Positions 11,043-20,985 of a DNA stretch of 64,000 bases are shown here, one piece after another (position 1 is the stretch's first letter; each line of letters begins with the position of its first letter). Under the pieces are notes generated by a model. That model had not been told where the DNA came from, did not search any database, and was given only the letters and a program-made list of their open reading frames with translations. The stretch spans positions 494,297 through 558,296 of the forward strand of contig NZ_SOFE01000023.1 of the NCBI RefSeq assembly GCF_004402405.1, given 5' to 3'. Position numbers and translations under genes: made by a program. The DNA is from Cryobacterium levicorallinum. Lineage in GTDB: Bacteria > Actinomycetota > Actinomycetes > Actinomycetales > Microbacteriaceae.

Positions 11043-11882
11043 TTAGAGGCGGGCGTTGTGAATGGTGGTGACCAGGATGGCTCTGGCCCCGATGGCGTAG
11101 AGCTCGTCCATCACGTTGTTCATGTCCAGTCGGGCGATCATAACGCGCACGGCGGCCCACTCGGGGTCGTGCAGCGAGGACACGGTCGGCGATTCGATTC
11201 CGGGGGCAAGCGCGGCGGCCGTGTCGAGCAGCGCGACCGGAATGTCATAGTCGAGCAGCACGTATTGGCGGGCCACGAGCACGCCCTGCAGGCGGCGCAG
11301 CAGCGTCGCGATTCCGGCCTTGTCGTTGGTGGAGCTGATCAGCACGGCGGTGGATTCGAGGATGACCGGTCCGAAGATTTCGAGGCCGGCCTTGCGCAGT
11401 GTGGTGCCGGTGGAGACAACGTCGGCGACGGCATCCGCTACCCCGAGCTGAACCGCCGATTCAACGGCCCCGTCGAGTTCGACCAGGTCGACGGTCACCG
11501 AGTGGGTGGCGAGAAAGCGTTCGACCAGGCCGGGATAGCTCGTGGCGACGCGCAGGCCGTCAAGGTCCTTCAGCTCGGTGAAGCGCCCGGCCGGTCCGGC
11601 GAAGCGAAAGGTAGAGTCGCCGAAGTCGAGGCTGGCGATTTCCTGCGCCTTCGAGTGGGAGTCCAGCAGCAGGTCGCGCCCGGTGATTCCGACGTCGAGG
11701 GCGCCGGAGCCGACATAGGTGGCGATGTCGCGCGGACGCAGGTAGAAGAATTCCACCCCGTTGCGCGGATCGGCGGTGACGAGGTCGCGCGGGTCGCGAC
11801 GACCGGTGTAGCCGGCCTCGGCGAGCATCTGCGCGGCGGTTTCAGACAACGAGCCCTTGTTGGGCACGGCAATTCTCAGCAT
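11043..11882 (-). CDS. hisG: ATP phosphoribosyltransferase
   Basis: First, feedback-inhibited step of histidine synthesis, joining ATP and PRPP. The ATG at 11882 gives MLRIAVPNKGSLSE and a 279-residue protein with a GAGAGAG-type ribosome binding site; the longer reading to 11957 has no support. Length and a C-terminal ACT-like regulatory domain (about residues 205-279) mark the long HisG form that works without HisZ. The PRPP-binding region is near GTTLRKAGL. It is followed by hisF. Confidence 0.96.
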   Translation of the reverse strand: MLRIAVPNKGSLSETAAQMLAEAGYTGRRDPRDLVTADPRNGVEFFYLRPRDIATYVGSGALDVGITGRDLLLDSHSKAQEIASLDFGDSTFRFAGPAGRFTELKDLDGLRVATSYPGLVERFLATHSVTVDLVELDGAVESAVQLGVADAVADVVSTGTTLRKAGLEIFGPVILESTAVLISSTNDKAGIATLLRRLQGVLVARQYVLLDYDIPVALLDTAAALAPGIESPTVSSLHDPEWAAVRVMIARLDMNNVMDELYAIGARAILVTTIHNARL

Positions 11883-11953
11883 GGGGGGGTACTCTCTCGG
11901 TTTTTCGTGCCAGACAAATTTATGACGGATACCAGCGGATGAGCTGGCGCGGG

Positions 11954-12217
11954 TCACAGATGTCGGTAGATGTCCGCCGGAGAGAGGCCCTTCGCGATCA
12001 TCATGACCTGCAGGTGATAAAGCAGCTGGGAGATTTCGGCAGATGTTTCATCATCGCTCTGAAACTCGGCGGCCATCCACACTTCGGCCGCTTCTTCGAC
12101 GATCTTCTTGCCAATGGCGTGCACGCCGGCGTCGAGTTCACGAACGGTGCCGGAGCCTTCCGGGCGGGTGCGAGCCTTGTCGCTGAGTTCTACGAACAGG
12201 TCATCGAAAGTTTTCAC
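11954..12217 (-). CDS. hisE: Phosphoribosyl-ATP pyrophosphohydrolase
   Basis: Second step of histidine synthesis, hydrolysing phosphoribosyl-ATP to phosphoribosyl-AMP. It is an 87-residue all-alpha MazG-like protein with the metal-binding pattern [13 protein letters not shown] and a downstream [14 protein letters not shown] helix. It follows rpe after 4 bp and precedes hisG, so rpe may be part of the same transcript. Confidence 0.95.
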   Translation of the reverse strand: MKTFDDLFVELSDKARTRPEGSGTVRELDAGVHAIGKKIVEEAAEVWMAAEFQSDDETSAEISQLLYHLQVMMIAKGLSPADIYRHL

Positions 12218-12221
12218 GCCT

Positions 12222-12896
12222 CTAGGTTACCCGCCCGTGACGGTGACTCGCCGCGCGTTCGCGCAGCAGGCCGATCTGAGCGGCCGGATTCTCGGCCCCG
12301 AACACACTGGACCCGGCCACGAAGGTGTCGGCACCGGCTCGGGCTGCGATCTCGATGGTCTGCGCGGTGATGCCGCCGTCGACCTGCAGCCAGACGTCGA
12401 GTCCGGTCTTCTCCACCTGTGATCGCAGCTGGGAAAGCTTCGGCATGGTCTCTTCCATGAAGCTCTGGCCGCCAAAACCGGGCTCGACGGTCATCACGAG
12501 CACCTGGTCGAACTCGTCGAGCAGGTCGAGGTACGCCGTGACGTCGGTACCGGGCTTGAGCGCGATGCCAGCGCGGGCGCCGATCTGCCGCAGCCGCCGG
12601 GCCAGCGCCACCGGCTCGGTCGTCGCCTCGGCGTGAAAGGTGACCGAGTAGGCTCCGGCCTCGGCGTAGCCGGGCGCCCACCGTTCCGGGTCGTCGATCA
12701 TCAAGTGGATGTCCAGCGGCAGCGGCGACACCTGCTGCAGCCGCTCGACCATCCCGAGCCCGAAGGTGAGGTTCGGCACGAAGTGGTTGTCCATGATGTC
12801 GACGTGCACGAGGTCGGCGGAGCGGATGCGGAAAAGCTCGCTCTCAAAGTTGGCGAAATCGGCGGCGAGGATGCTCGGATTAATACGGGTAGCCAT
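12222..12896 (-). CDS. rpe: Ribulose-phosphate 3-epimerase
   Basis: Interconverts ribulose 5-phosphate and xylulose 5-phosphate in the pentose phosphate pathway, which also feeds PRPP for His and Trp synthesis. It is a 224-residue TIM barrel with the N-terminal [10 protein letters not shown] motif, the metal-binding [12 protein letters not shown] and HLMI motifs, the [10 protein letters not shown] phosphate loop and VDGGI. It starts at the ATG at 12896 and lies 4 bp before hisE. Confidence 0.97.
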   Translation of the reverse strand: MATRINPSILAADFANFESELFRIRSADLVHVDIMDNHFVPNLTFGLGMVERLQQVSPLPLDIHLMIDDPERWAPGYAEAGAYSVTFHAEATTEPVALARRLRQIGARAGIALKPGTDVTAYLDLLDEFDQVLVMTVEPGFGGQSFMEETMPKLSQLRSQVEKTGLDVWLQVDGGITAQTIEIAARAGADTFVAGSSVFGAENPAAQIGLLRERAASHRHGRVT

Positions 12897-12914
12897 CCCT
12901 TCAGCTTATCGAGC

Positions 12915-12947
12915 TTGAAGGAGCCGCTCGGCGCGTCGAGCCTTCAA
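12915..12947 (-). terminator. Structured element between dgt and rpe
   Basis: A 7-bp inverted repeat (TTGAAGG / CCTTCAA) encloses a second small GC stem (GCTCG / CGAGC). It occupies most of the 64-bp gap after the dgt stop. There is no T-tract, so termination is only a guess. Confidence 0.3.
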
Positions 12948-12960
12948 ACCGGGCAGAGCG

Positions 12961-14211
12961 CTAGCCCTGCACCAGGCGCTCATACCAGGCCAGGGCGGAC
13001 TGGTCGGTGAGGCTCGCGACCTGGTCGACGATGACGCGCTTGCGGGCGGCATCGTCGTCGGCGGCCTGCCAGTCTTCGCGAAAGCCGGGGTCGAGGTGTT
13101 CGTCGCCGGACTGGTGCAGGGTTTCGGCGAGCAGGGTGAGCACCTGGCGCTGCTGCACGTAGATGGGCTTGCGGGTATTGCGGGTCATGACGAAGGCCGC
13201 GACAATGCCCTTGAGCACCGAGATTTCGGCCTGGATCTCCCGCGGCACGATCACATTCGCCCCGAACCGCAGCATGTTCGCACCGGGGTGTGCTTCTTTG
13301 GTGGCGTGTACGGCAGCACTGCTGAACCGGCCGATGAGCTGGCTGGTGAGGTTCTTGAGGTGGCCCTGGTCGCGTCGCCCGGCGGTCCAGGAGTCCATCC
13401 AGACATCGAGGGAGTCGAGCCGGTTGAACGCGGTCGCCAAGTCCTCCGCGCTGGTCTGGTCGCCGATCCACTCCGACATGGTGGCGAGGAGTTCGTCGTG
13501 ATCTGCGCGGCTGCTCAGGGCTGCCACGTCGACGTAGCCGTTGACGATGGCGTCTTCGAAGTCGTGCACGCTGTACGCGATGTCGTCGGAGAGGTCCATC
13601 ACCTGGGCTTCGATGCAGAGTTGTCGGTCGGGCGCTCCCTCGCGCAGCCACTCGAACGCGGCCAGGTCGTCCTGGTAGAACCCGAACTTGGCCCGCCCGC
13701 TCGGGTCATAGACCGAGGATCCTTCTGGCCAGGGATACTTGCAGCTTGCGTCGAGGCTCGCCCGGGTCAGGTTGAGTCCGTAGCTTCGCCCGTCGGGTCC
13801 AAACACCTTCGGCTCGAGCCGGGTGAGCAATCGCAGGGTCTGCGCGTTCCCCTCGAAGCCGCCGATGTCTTCCGACCACAGGCTGAGCGCCTTCTCGCCG
13901 TTGTGTCCAAAGGGAGGATGCCCGATGTCGTGCGCGAGGCAGGCGGTATCGACGATGTCGGGGTCGACGTTGAGGCGGGAGGCGATCTCCCGCCCGACCT
14001 GGGCGACCTCGAGCGAGTGGGTCAGTCGGTTGCGGGCAAAGTCGAGCCCCGCCGTGGGACTGAGGACCTGCGTCTTGGCCGCGAGGCGCCGCAGAGCGCT
14101 CGAGTGCAGCAGTCGGGCGCGGTCGCGGGCAAAGTCACTGCGCCGCGAGTAGTGCTCTTCGGGAAACCAGCGGGCCTCGTCGGTCTCGCTGTATCCGGTT
14201 TTGTTAGCCAC
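12961..14211 (-). CDS. dgt: dGTPase-like dNTP triphosphohydrolase
   Basis: HD-domain enzyme that hydrolyses dNTPs to deoxynucleoside and triphosphate, a pool-control role. It has 416 residues. The first metal-binding histidine is in TQVLSP...RNRLTHSLEVAQ and the HD pair is in CLAHDIGHPPFGHNGE; a downstream Asp (SDDIAYSVHDFEDA) completes the site. Length and motifs match the bacterial deoxyguanosinetriphosphate triphosphohydrolase-like subfamily next to DnaG and DusB in actinobacteria. It overlaps dusB by 8 bases. Substrate preference cannot be read from sequence. Confidence 0.94.
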   Translation of the reverse strand: MANKTGYSETDEARWFPEEHYSRRSDFARDRARLLHSSALRRLAAKTQVLSPTAGLDFARNRLTHSLEVAQVGREIASRLNVDPDIVDTACLAHDIGHPPFGHNGEKALSLWSEDIGGFEGNAQTLRLLTRLEPKVFGPDGRSYGLNLTRASLDASCKYPWPEGSSVYDPSGRAKFGFYQDDLAAFEWLREGAPDRQLCIEAQVMDLSDDIAYSVHDFEDAIVNGYVDVAALSSRADHDELLATMSEWIGDQTSAEDLATAFNRLDSLDVWMDSWTAGRRDQGHLKNLTSQLIGRFSSAAVHATKEAHPGANMLRFGANVIVPREIQAEISVLKGIVAAFVMTRNTRKPIYVQQRQVLTLLAETLHQSGDEHLDPGFREDWQAADDDAARKRVIVDQVASLTDQSALAWYERLVQG

Positions 14212-15391
14212 CGCTGGTATCCCCTTCGCCCTCGGTCAAATTCAGTCGCTCCGCCCCGAAAAGATCCTGAGACTCGAGCCAGTGCTCGGGCAGCGACGGT
14301 TTCTTCGGTGTTCCCGCGCGCCCGCGCGGGCCCTCAACGTCTGAGCCCGGGTAAGGCAGCGAGGCGTCGAGGGTGCCGAGCAGGTCGTCGAGCTGCGCGA
14401 GAGACTGCACCATCGCCAGGCTCGCGCGCAGATCGCCGCCGACCGGGTAGCCCTTGAAGTACCAGGCGACGTGCTTGCGAATATCGCGGCAGGCCCGGTC
14501 TTCGCTATCGAAGTATTCGGTGAGCAGTTCGGCGTGGCGGCGGAAGGCGTTGATGACCTGGCCGAGCCCCGGTTCGGCTTTGAGTTCCTGACCGCGAAAT
14601 GCAGCGGCGAGGTCGCCGAACAGCCACGGACGGCCGAGGCAGCCGCGCCCGACGACGACGCCGTCGCATCCGGTTTCACTGACCATGCGCAGGGCGTCGT
14701 CGGCCGACCAGATGTCGCCGTTGCCGAGCACCGGCACGTCACTGATGGCGTTCTTGAGCTTCTCAATTGCCGACCAGTCGGCGTGGCCGGAGTAGAACTC
14801 GGCGGCCGTTCGGCCGTGCAGGGCGATGGAGGCGACGCCGGCTCCGGCGGCGGCCTTGCCAGCCTCAATGTAGGTGAGGTGGTCGGCGTCGATGCCCTTG
14901 CGCATCTTGACGGTCAGCGGAATCGGCCCGGCCGCAGTCACTGCGGCCTCCACGATCTGACGGAACAGGCCGATCTTCCACGGCAGGGCAGCTCCCCCGC
15001 CCTTGCGGGTGACCTTGGGAACCGGGCAGCCGAAGTTGAGGTCGATGTGATCGGCACGGTCCTCAGCGACGAGCATGGTCACGGCCTCGGACACCGTTTT
15101 CGGGTCAACACCGTAGAGCTGAATGGAGCGGGTGGTTTCGCTCTCATGATGGGTAATCAACCGCATGGTCTCGGTGTTGCGTTCGACGAGCGCGCGCGAA
15201 GTGATCATCTCGCTCACAAACAGTCCAGCGCCGTATTCGCGGCACAGCCGGCGATATGCGGTATTGGTGATGCCGGCCATCGGCGCGAGCACCACGGGCA
15301 CGTCAAGCGTGAGCGGGCCGATACTGAGCGGACCAACGGCCAATTGGTCGATCGGCGCCCGCTGGTCGTAGGCGGAAGTAGGTGAAGTCAT
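14204..15391 (-). CDS. dusB: tRNA-dihydrouridine synthase
   Basis: FMN enzyme that reduces specific uridines in tRNA D-loops. It has 395 residues: a TIM barrel with the FMN-binding APMAGITNTAYRR motif, the catalytic-cysteine motif NFGCPVPKVTRKGGGAAL and the FMN phosphate loop VLGNGDI, then the C-terminal helical RNA-binding domain. The C-terminus has ~50 extra polar residues. It starts the dusB-dgt transcript just downstream of the strong terminator at 15461-15505. DusB is the best subfamily fit; the symbol is by similarity. Confidence 0.93.
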   Translation of the reverse strand: MTSPTSAYDQRAPIDQLAVGPLSIGPLTLDVPVVLAPMAGITNTAYRRLCREYGAGLFVSEMITSRALVERNTETMRLITHHESETTRSIQLYGVDPKTVSEAVTMLVAEDRADHIDLNFGCPVPKVTRKGGGAALPWKIGLFRQIVEAAVTAAGPIPLTVKMRKGIDADHLTYIEAGKAAAGAGVASIALHGRTAAEFYSGHADWSAIEKLKNAISDVPVLGNGDIWSADDALRMVSETGCDGVVVGRGCLGRPWLFGDLAAAFRGQELKAEPGLGQVINAFRRHAELLTEYFDSEDRACRDIRKHVAWYFKGYPVGGDLRASLAMVQSLAQLDDLLGTLDASLPYPGSDVEGPRGRAGTPKKPSLPEHWLESQDLFGAERLNLTEGEGDTSGG

Positions 15392-15460
15392 GGTGGGTCA
15401 ATTCTCCCAGAAAGCGCGTGGTGCTCCGAATCCTCTGCATCGCGGATGCCGGGCGCACAC

Positions 15461-15505
15461 AAAAACGCAGCTGCCGCGCCCGGAAAGGGGCGTACGGCAG
15501 CTGCG
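15461..15505 (-). terminator. Strong rho-independent terminator after the Cys-rich peptide gene
   Basis: An 11-bp perfect stem (CGCAGCTGCCG, 15466-15476, with 15495-15505) is extended inside by CGCCC/GGGCG. On the minus strand it is followed by TTTTTGTGTG. It ends the transcript of the 43-residue peptide gene and separates it from dusB. Confidence 0.9.
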
Positions 15506-15527
15506 CTGTTGACGAAATGGGCTCAGA

Positions 15528-15659
15528 TCAGCTGCAGCAGCCGCCACCGCAGCAGGAGCCAGCGGCTTCGTCGGTCGCGGTCGCAGCACCCAGGAGCTCG
15601 ATGGTGGGACGACCGGCAGCGTCGGTGAAGACGGGCGGGGTAGTGATGGTGTCAGTCAT
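15528..15659 (-). CDS. 43-residue peptide with C-terminal cysteine cluster
   Basis: An unlisted short ORF, ATG at 15659, preceded by a near-perfect AAGGAGAT ribosome binding site 5 bases upstream and followed by a strong terminator. The product begins MTDTITTPPVFTDAAGRP, has a middle IELLGAATATDEA and ends GSCCGGGCCS. Four cysteines in two CC pairs around GGG suggest metal binding or a disulfide-bonded or modified peptide. It has no signal peptide or membrane segment. It lies 96 bp downstream of a DsbA/FrnE-type gene, which may be chance or functional. I do not recognise a named family. Confidence 0.8.
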   Translation of the reverse strand: MTDTITTPPVFTDAAGRPTIELLGAATATDEAAGSCCGGGCCS

Positions 15660-15755
15660 GAGTTATCTCCTTGAATCAATTGGGTGAAACGGTGAAGTCT
15701 GCGGGTACAGCTGGTTGCTTACCCGTCAGGCTACGCGAGTTCGCTGGGTATCGGG

Positions 15756-16475
15756 TTACGCGGGGACGTCGTCGGCCCCGTCCCCGGTCTTGGCCGAGCG
15801 GTCGGCGCGGGCCTGGTCGAGCGCCTGAGTGAACGCCGTCGGATCCTGCGCGCCGGAAATGCCGTAGCGGCCGTCGATCACGAAGAACGGAACGCCCTGG
15901 ATGCCGTAGGCGCCGGCCTGTGCCACGTCGGCCTTGACCGCGGCGAGGTGCTCGTGGGCGCTGAGTGACCGCACGACGTCGGCTCGGTCGAGTCCGATCT
16001 CGGCGGCGAGGTCGGCGAGGTCTTCGATCCGGCCAACGTGGCGGCCATCGATGAAGTAGGCCTTGAGTAGGCGCTCCTTCATCTCGAGCTGACGGCCGTG
16101 CGCCTTGGCGTAGTGCAGTAGTTCGTGCGAAATGACCGTGTTGGTCTGGTGCACGGAGTCGTAGTCGTAGTGCAGGCCAACGCTCTCGGCGATGCCGGTG
16201 ACACGCTCGAGCATCTGCTCCACCTCGGCGAGGGGCATACCCTTCTTCTCACTGAGGTACTGCACAGGCGTTCCGGCGTAATCGACCGGGGTATCGGGTG
16301 AAAGTTCAAAGCTGTGATACTCGACCTTGACGGTCCCGTCGAACTGGGCGACACCGGCCTCAAACTTACGTTTACCGATGTAGCACCAGGGGCATTGCAC
16401 ATCGGACCAGATGTCCACCTTGATGGTGTCGGTGCTCACGGATGCGGACGCTTCGGTACTAGTTGTATCAGTCAC
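15756..16475 (-). CDS. DsbA family oxidoreductase (FrnE-like)
   Basis: A thioredoxin-fold protein with an inserted helical domain. The active site CPWC is at residues 28-31 in the WSDVQCPWCYIGKRKFE context, and the conserved cis-Pro loop is in GIQGVPFFVIDG. This is the FrnE/2-hydroxychromene-2-carboxylate isomerase-like DsbA subgroup, which is cytoplasmic; no signal peptide is seen. GTG at 16475 is chosen (VTDTTST); an in-frame TTG at 16514 would add 13 residues, and neither has a clear ribosome binding site. It lies downstream of uppS and upstream of the cysteine-rich peptide gene. FrnE-type proteins are linked to disulfide handling under oxidative stress. Confidence 0.9.
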   Translation of the reverse strand: MTDTTSTEASASVSTDTIKVDIWSDVQCPWCYIGKRKFEAGVAQFDGTVKVEYHSFELSPDTPVDYAGTPVQYLSEKKGMPLAEVEQMLERVTGIAESVGLHYDYDSVHQTNTVISHELLHYAKAHGRQLEMKERLLKAYFIDGRHVGRIEDLADLAAEIGLDRADVVRSLSAHEHLAAVKADVAQAGAYGIQGVPFFVIDGRYGISGAQDPTAFTQALDQARADRSAKTGDGADDVPA

Positions 16476-16523
16476 ACTCGGGCCAACGGGGCACAGGGCC
16501 CCGGTATTCCCCAACCGAAATAT

Positions 16524-17342
16524 TCAGGCCGTCGGGGTGTCGACCGCTCCGCCATAACGACGGTTGCGGGCGGCATACAGCTCGACCGCGTGCCACAGGT
16601 CGACTCGGGTGAAGTCCGGCCACAGGGTATCGAGAAAAACCATCTCGGCATAGGCGCTCTGCCAGAGCATGAAGTTGCTGGTGCGCTGCTCCCCCGAGCT
16701 GCGCACGAACAGGTCGACGTCGGGCAGCTCGGGCACGTACAGCTGCTTGGCGATGGTTTTCTCGGTGATTCCCGACGGCTTCAGCCTGCCGGCGGCGACA
16801 TCCTCGGCCAGCGCGCGCACGGCATCCGCGATCTCGGTGCGCCCGCCATAGTTCACGCACATCGTGAGGGTGAGTACGTCATTGCCCGCGGTGAGTTTCT
16901 CGGCAAACTGCAGCTCGTTAACAACGGATGCCCACAGCTTCGGCTTGCGCCCGGCCCACCTGACCCGCACGCCCCACTCGTTGAGCTGATCGCGGCGGCG
17001 GTGCAGCACGTCCCGGTTGAAGCCCATCAGAAAACGCACCTCATCGGGCGAACGCTTCCAGTTTTCGGTAGAGAAGGCATACACGCTGAGCTGTTTGACG
17101 CCGATCTGGATGGCTCCGGCGACGACGTCGAGCAGGGCTGCCTCGCCGGCCTTGTGCCCTTCGATCCGGGTGAGGCCCCGGCCGTTGGCCCAGCGGCCGT
17201 TGCCGTCCATGACTACGGCGACATGCTCCGGCACGACCTTTCGGGGCAGATCGGGCGGGTACAGGCCGGTCCAGTCGAGCGGTTTGAACGCGACGGCGTC
17301 CTTGTGGGTGAACGGTTTATGGCCGAACAGGCCGGCCATCAT
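16524..17342 (-). CDS. uppS: Isoprenyl (undecaprenyl) diphosphate synthase
   Basis: cis-Prenyltransferase that builds the C50-C55 lipid carrier for peptidoglycan synthesis. The product is 272 residues from the ATG at 17342 (overlap ATGA with recO) or 3 bases later. The catalytic Asp46 is in [14 protein letters not shown]; the [18 protein letters not shown] and [18 protein letters not shown] motifs are all present. A longer upstream reading to 17531 only runs through recO. Actinobacteria can have several cis-prenyltransferases, so product chain length is not fixed by sequence. Confidence 0.96.
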   Translation of the reverse strand: MMAGLFGHKPFTHKDAVAFKPLDWTGLYPPDLPRKVVPEHVAVVMDGNGRWANGRGLTRIEGHKAGEAALLDVVAGAIQIGVKQLSVYAFSTENWKRSPDEVRFLMGFNRDVLHRRRDQLNEWGVRVRWAGRKPKLWASVVNELQFAEKLTAGNDVLTLTMCVNYGGRTEIADAVRALAEDVAAGRLKPSGITEKTIAKQLYVPELPDVDLFVRSSGEQRTSNFMLWQSAYAEMVFLDTLWPDFTRVDLWHAVELYAARNRRYGGAVDTPTA

Positions 17343-18076
17343 CGGGCGACGTGTTCCAGCGAGCGAAGCCCGCGGCCCAGGTGCCACTGGGTGTAGGCGG
17401 CGACGACTCCGGCGGCCTGGTTTTGCGTGCGATCTGGGCTCGCCGCGGCGTGCTCCCAGTCGCCGGTGAGCAGGGCGCTGAGTAGGCCGATCGTCGCTGC
17501 GTCGAGCCGCGGCGACCCGGGTGGGGCGCAAGAGTCGCAGACGATGCCACCGAGCTGCACGACCATGGCCGAGTGTTGCCCGCCATCACTTGACTGCGTG
17601 GCGCCGCAGCGGGCGCAGTCCTGAAAGCTCGGCGCCCAGCCGGCCATCGATACGGCACGTAATAAATAGGAGTTGAGGGTGAGGTGGGAGCCGTGCTCCT
17701 GCCGGGACAGCGACCGCAGCGCACCGACGAGCAGCAGGTATTGCTGCAGCGACCCCTCGGATTCGGTGAGTTTGTCGGCCGTTTCGACCATGACGCTCGC
17801 CGCGGTGTAGCTGCCGTAGTCGGCCGTGATCAGGGCGCCGTAGGAGCCGAGGGACTCGGCCTGCGTGATGATGTCGAGGCTGCGGCCCTCGTACAGCTGC
17901 ACATCGGCGACCATGAACGGCTCCAGCCGGGCGCCGAACTTGGAGCCGGTGCGGCGCACGCCCTTGGCCACGGCGCGCACCTTGCCGTGCGCGCGAGTGA
18001 GCATGGTGACGATGCGGTCGGCTTCACCCAGCTTGTGGGTGCGCAGCACAACGGCTTCATCTCGGTAGACAGGCAC
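17339..18076 (-). CDS. recO: DNA repair protein RecO
   Basis: RecFOR-pathway mediator that anneals DNA and loads RecA. It has 245 residues: an N-terminal OB fold ([21 protein letters not shown]), a helical core and a zinc finger formed by CARCGAT and CDSCAPP in the C-terminal half. It overlaps uppS by 4 bases. The recO-uppS pair is conserved in Microbacteriaceae. Confidence 0.96.
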   Translation of the reverse strand: MPVYRDEAVVLRTHKLGEADRIVTMLTRAHGKVRAVAKGVRRTGSKFGARLEPFMVADVQLYEGRSLDIITQAESLGSYGALITADYGSYTAASVMVETADKLTESEGSLQQYLLLVGALRSLSRQEHGSHLTLNSYLLRAVSMAGWAPSFQDCARCGATQSSDGGQHSAMVVQLGGIVCDSCAPPGSPRLDAATIGLLSALLTGDWEHAAASPDRTQNQAAGVVAAYTQWHLGRGLRSLEHVAR

Positions 18077-18244
18077 AGGTAATTATCCCACTCTGTCGCG
18101 CAGACTTCGGTCACGGCTCGAGTACCTGTCAAACGGATGCCTCCGGTCGCTGAAAATGTGTCACGAGTCGCATCAGGCTCTGGTCTTTCCGGGCAGATGG
18201 GGGGAAACTTAGAGCACGTTGTCCCCGTGGTATGGAGGTTTTTC

Positions 18245-18934
18245 ATGAAACCAGTCCAGGGCAGTCTGCCCGACATTATGCCCGTGCTGTCGAGAGGCAA
18301 GCACCGCACTCCGAAAAGTGGCGGCTGCTTCATGGAGTTCGCCTCCTACCTCGCCGGCGAGTCCTGGAGCGACCACCCGGCCTGCACCCACCCGGTGCTG
18401 GCCTCGCTCGCCCGGATGGTCAACGATTGCACTTCCGACGGTGCCAGGTCACGACTCGCCCTGCTGATTCCGTCGGTCATCGGCCTGACCAGTTCCGATC
18501 AGCGCATCGACAAGCGAATCGAAATCGTGGTCGCCCTGCGCGCTGGCTGCGAAGCCCTTCCGACAGCGAGCCTGGAACGCCAGCGCGCGCTCGCCGTGGG
18601 CGTGCTGACCTGCGAGCGGAACGCATCCGTTCTTGACCCGCAGTTCGCCGAGCGGGTCGGCCCGCTCATTCGGACTGCTCTGCAAAAAGCGCCAGACGCC
18701 GAACGGTGGGCGCGTGACTTCCTTGGCAGCGTGCATTCCTGGTCGCACACCAAGTTCACGCCGCGCACCGCCGACACGATCATTCGCGTCGCCGTGCAGG
18801 GCATCAGCGAGGCGTGTATTTCCGACCCGGACGCCCGGCTGTATGTCCTGCTGGACCATGCAATCAACGATTGTCGCGTCCTCCTCGGCACCCGTACACC
18901 AGACCGAACGGCGCAACTGCCAGCCCTGGCTTAG
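18245..18934 (+). CDS. Conserved hypothetical protein (229 aa)
   Basis: One of few plus-strand genes here. ATG at 18245 is preferred because GGAGG lies 6 bases upstream; a reading from 18137 lacks such a site. The protein has a KSGGCFMEFASYLAGESWSDHP region near residue 20, followed by an alpha-rich Ala/Arg-rich body with scattered cysteines (SARMVNDC, CEALPT, CERNA). Proteins with this CxMEyxSxLAGExxSDHP start occur in other actinobacteria without a known role. No membrane segment or signal. It is isolated between divergent recO and convergent leuA, and ends before a bidirectional terminator. Confidence 0.85.
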   Translation: MKPVQGSLPDIMPVLSRGKHRTPKSGGCFMEFASYLAGESWSDHPACTHPVLASLARMVNDCTSDGARSRLALLIPSVIGLTSSDQRIDKRIEIVVALRAGCEALPTASLERQRALAVGVLTCERNASVLDPQFAERVGPLIRTALQKAPDAERWARDFLGSVHSWSHTKFTPRTADTIIRVAVQGISEACISDPDARLYVLLDHAINDCRVLLGTRTPDRTAQLPALA

Positions 18935-18979
18935 TACCCAGCACACAGCCAGGCCCCCGACCGCACCCGGATGGTGCAA

Positions 18980-19011
18980 CGAAAGCCCAGACTGCAGAGT
19001 CTGGGCTTTCG
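18980..19011. terminator. Bidirectional hairpin terminator
   Basis: A perfect 14-bp stem (CGAAAGCCCAGACT) with a 4-base loop lies between the convergent 18245-18934 gene and leuA. T/A-rich flanks are short, but stem strength and placement support termination on both strands. Confidence 0.85.
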
Positions 19012-19040
19012 TGTGTTGCGTTTGAGCGGATGCTGTCAGC

Positions 19041-20872
<1,832 letters not shown>

Positions 20873-20889
<17 letters not shown>

Positions 20890-20917
20890 AGCTAAGGAGG
20901 AGCGCACCGTTCAACAC
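20873..20917 (-). CDS. leuA leader peptide
   Basis: A 14-codon ORF starting at GTG (20917): M-L-N-G-A-L-L-L-S-C-R-D-G-S then TAA. Three adjacent Leu codons (CTC CTC CTT) sit just before the hairpin arm. No Shine-Dalgarno is visible, and a TAGCCT at 20923-20928 upstream could be the -10 of a leaderless transcript beginning near the GTG. The small size, Leu run and position fit a leucine-sensing leader. Confidence 0.65.
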
Positions 20918-20985
20918 ATTTTCAGGCTAGCACCGTTTGGCCTGGTTTCGACCACGTCGTGTCAGAGGGCCACTGCCAGCGGATG

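Noticed and set aside
10314..11942. 542-residue plus-strand ORF opposite hisF and hisG
   Set aside because: Spans two real genes on the other strand and their gap; shadow.
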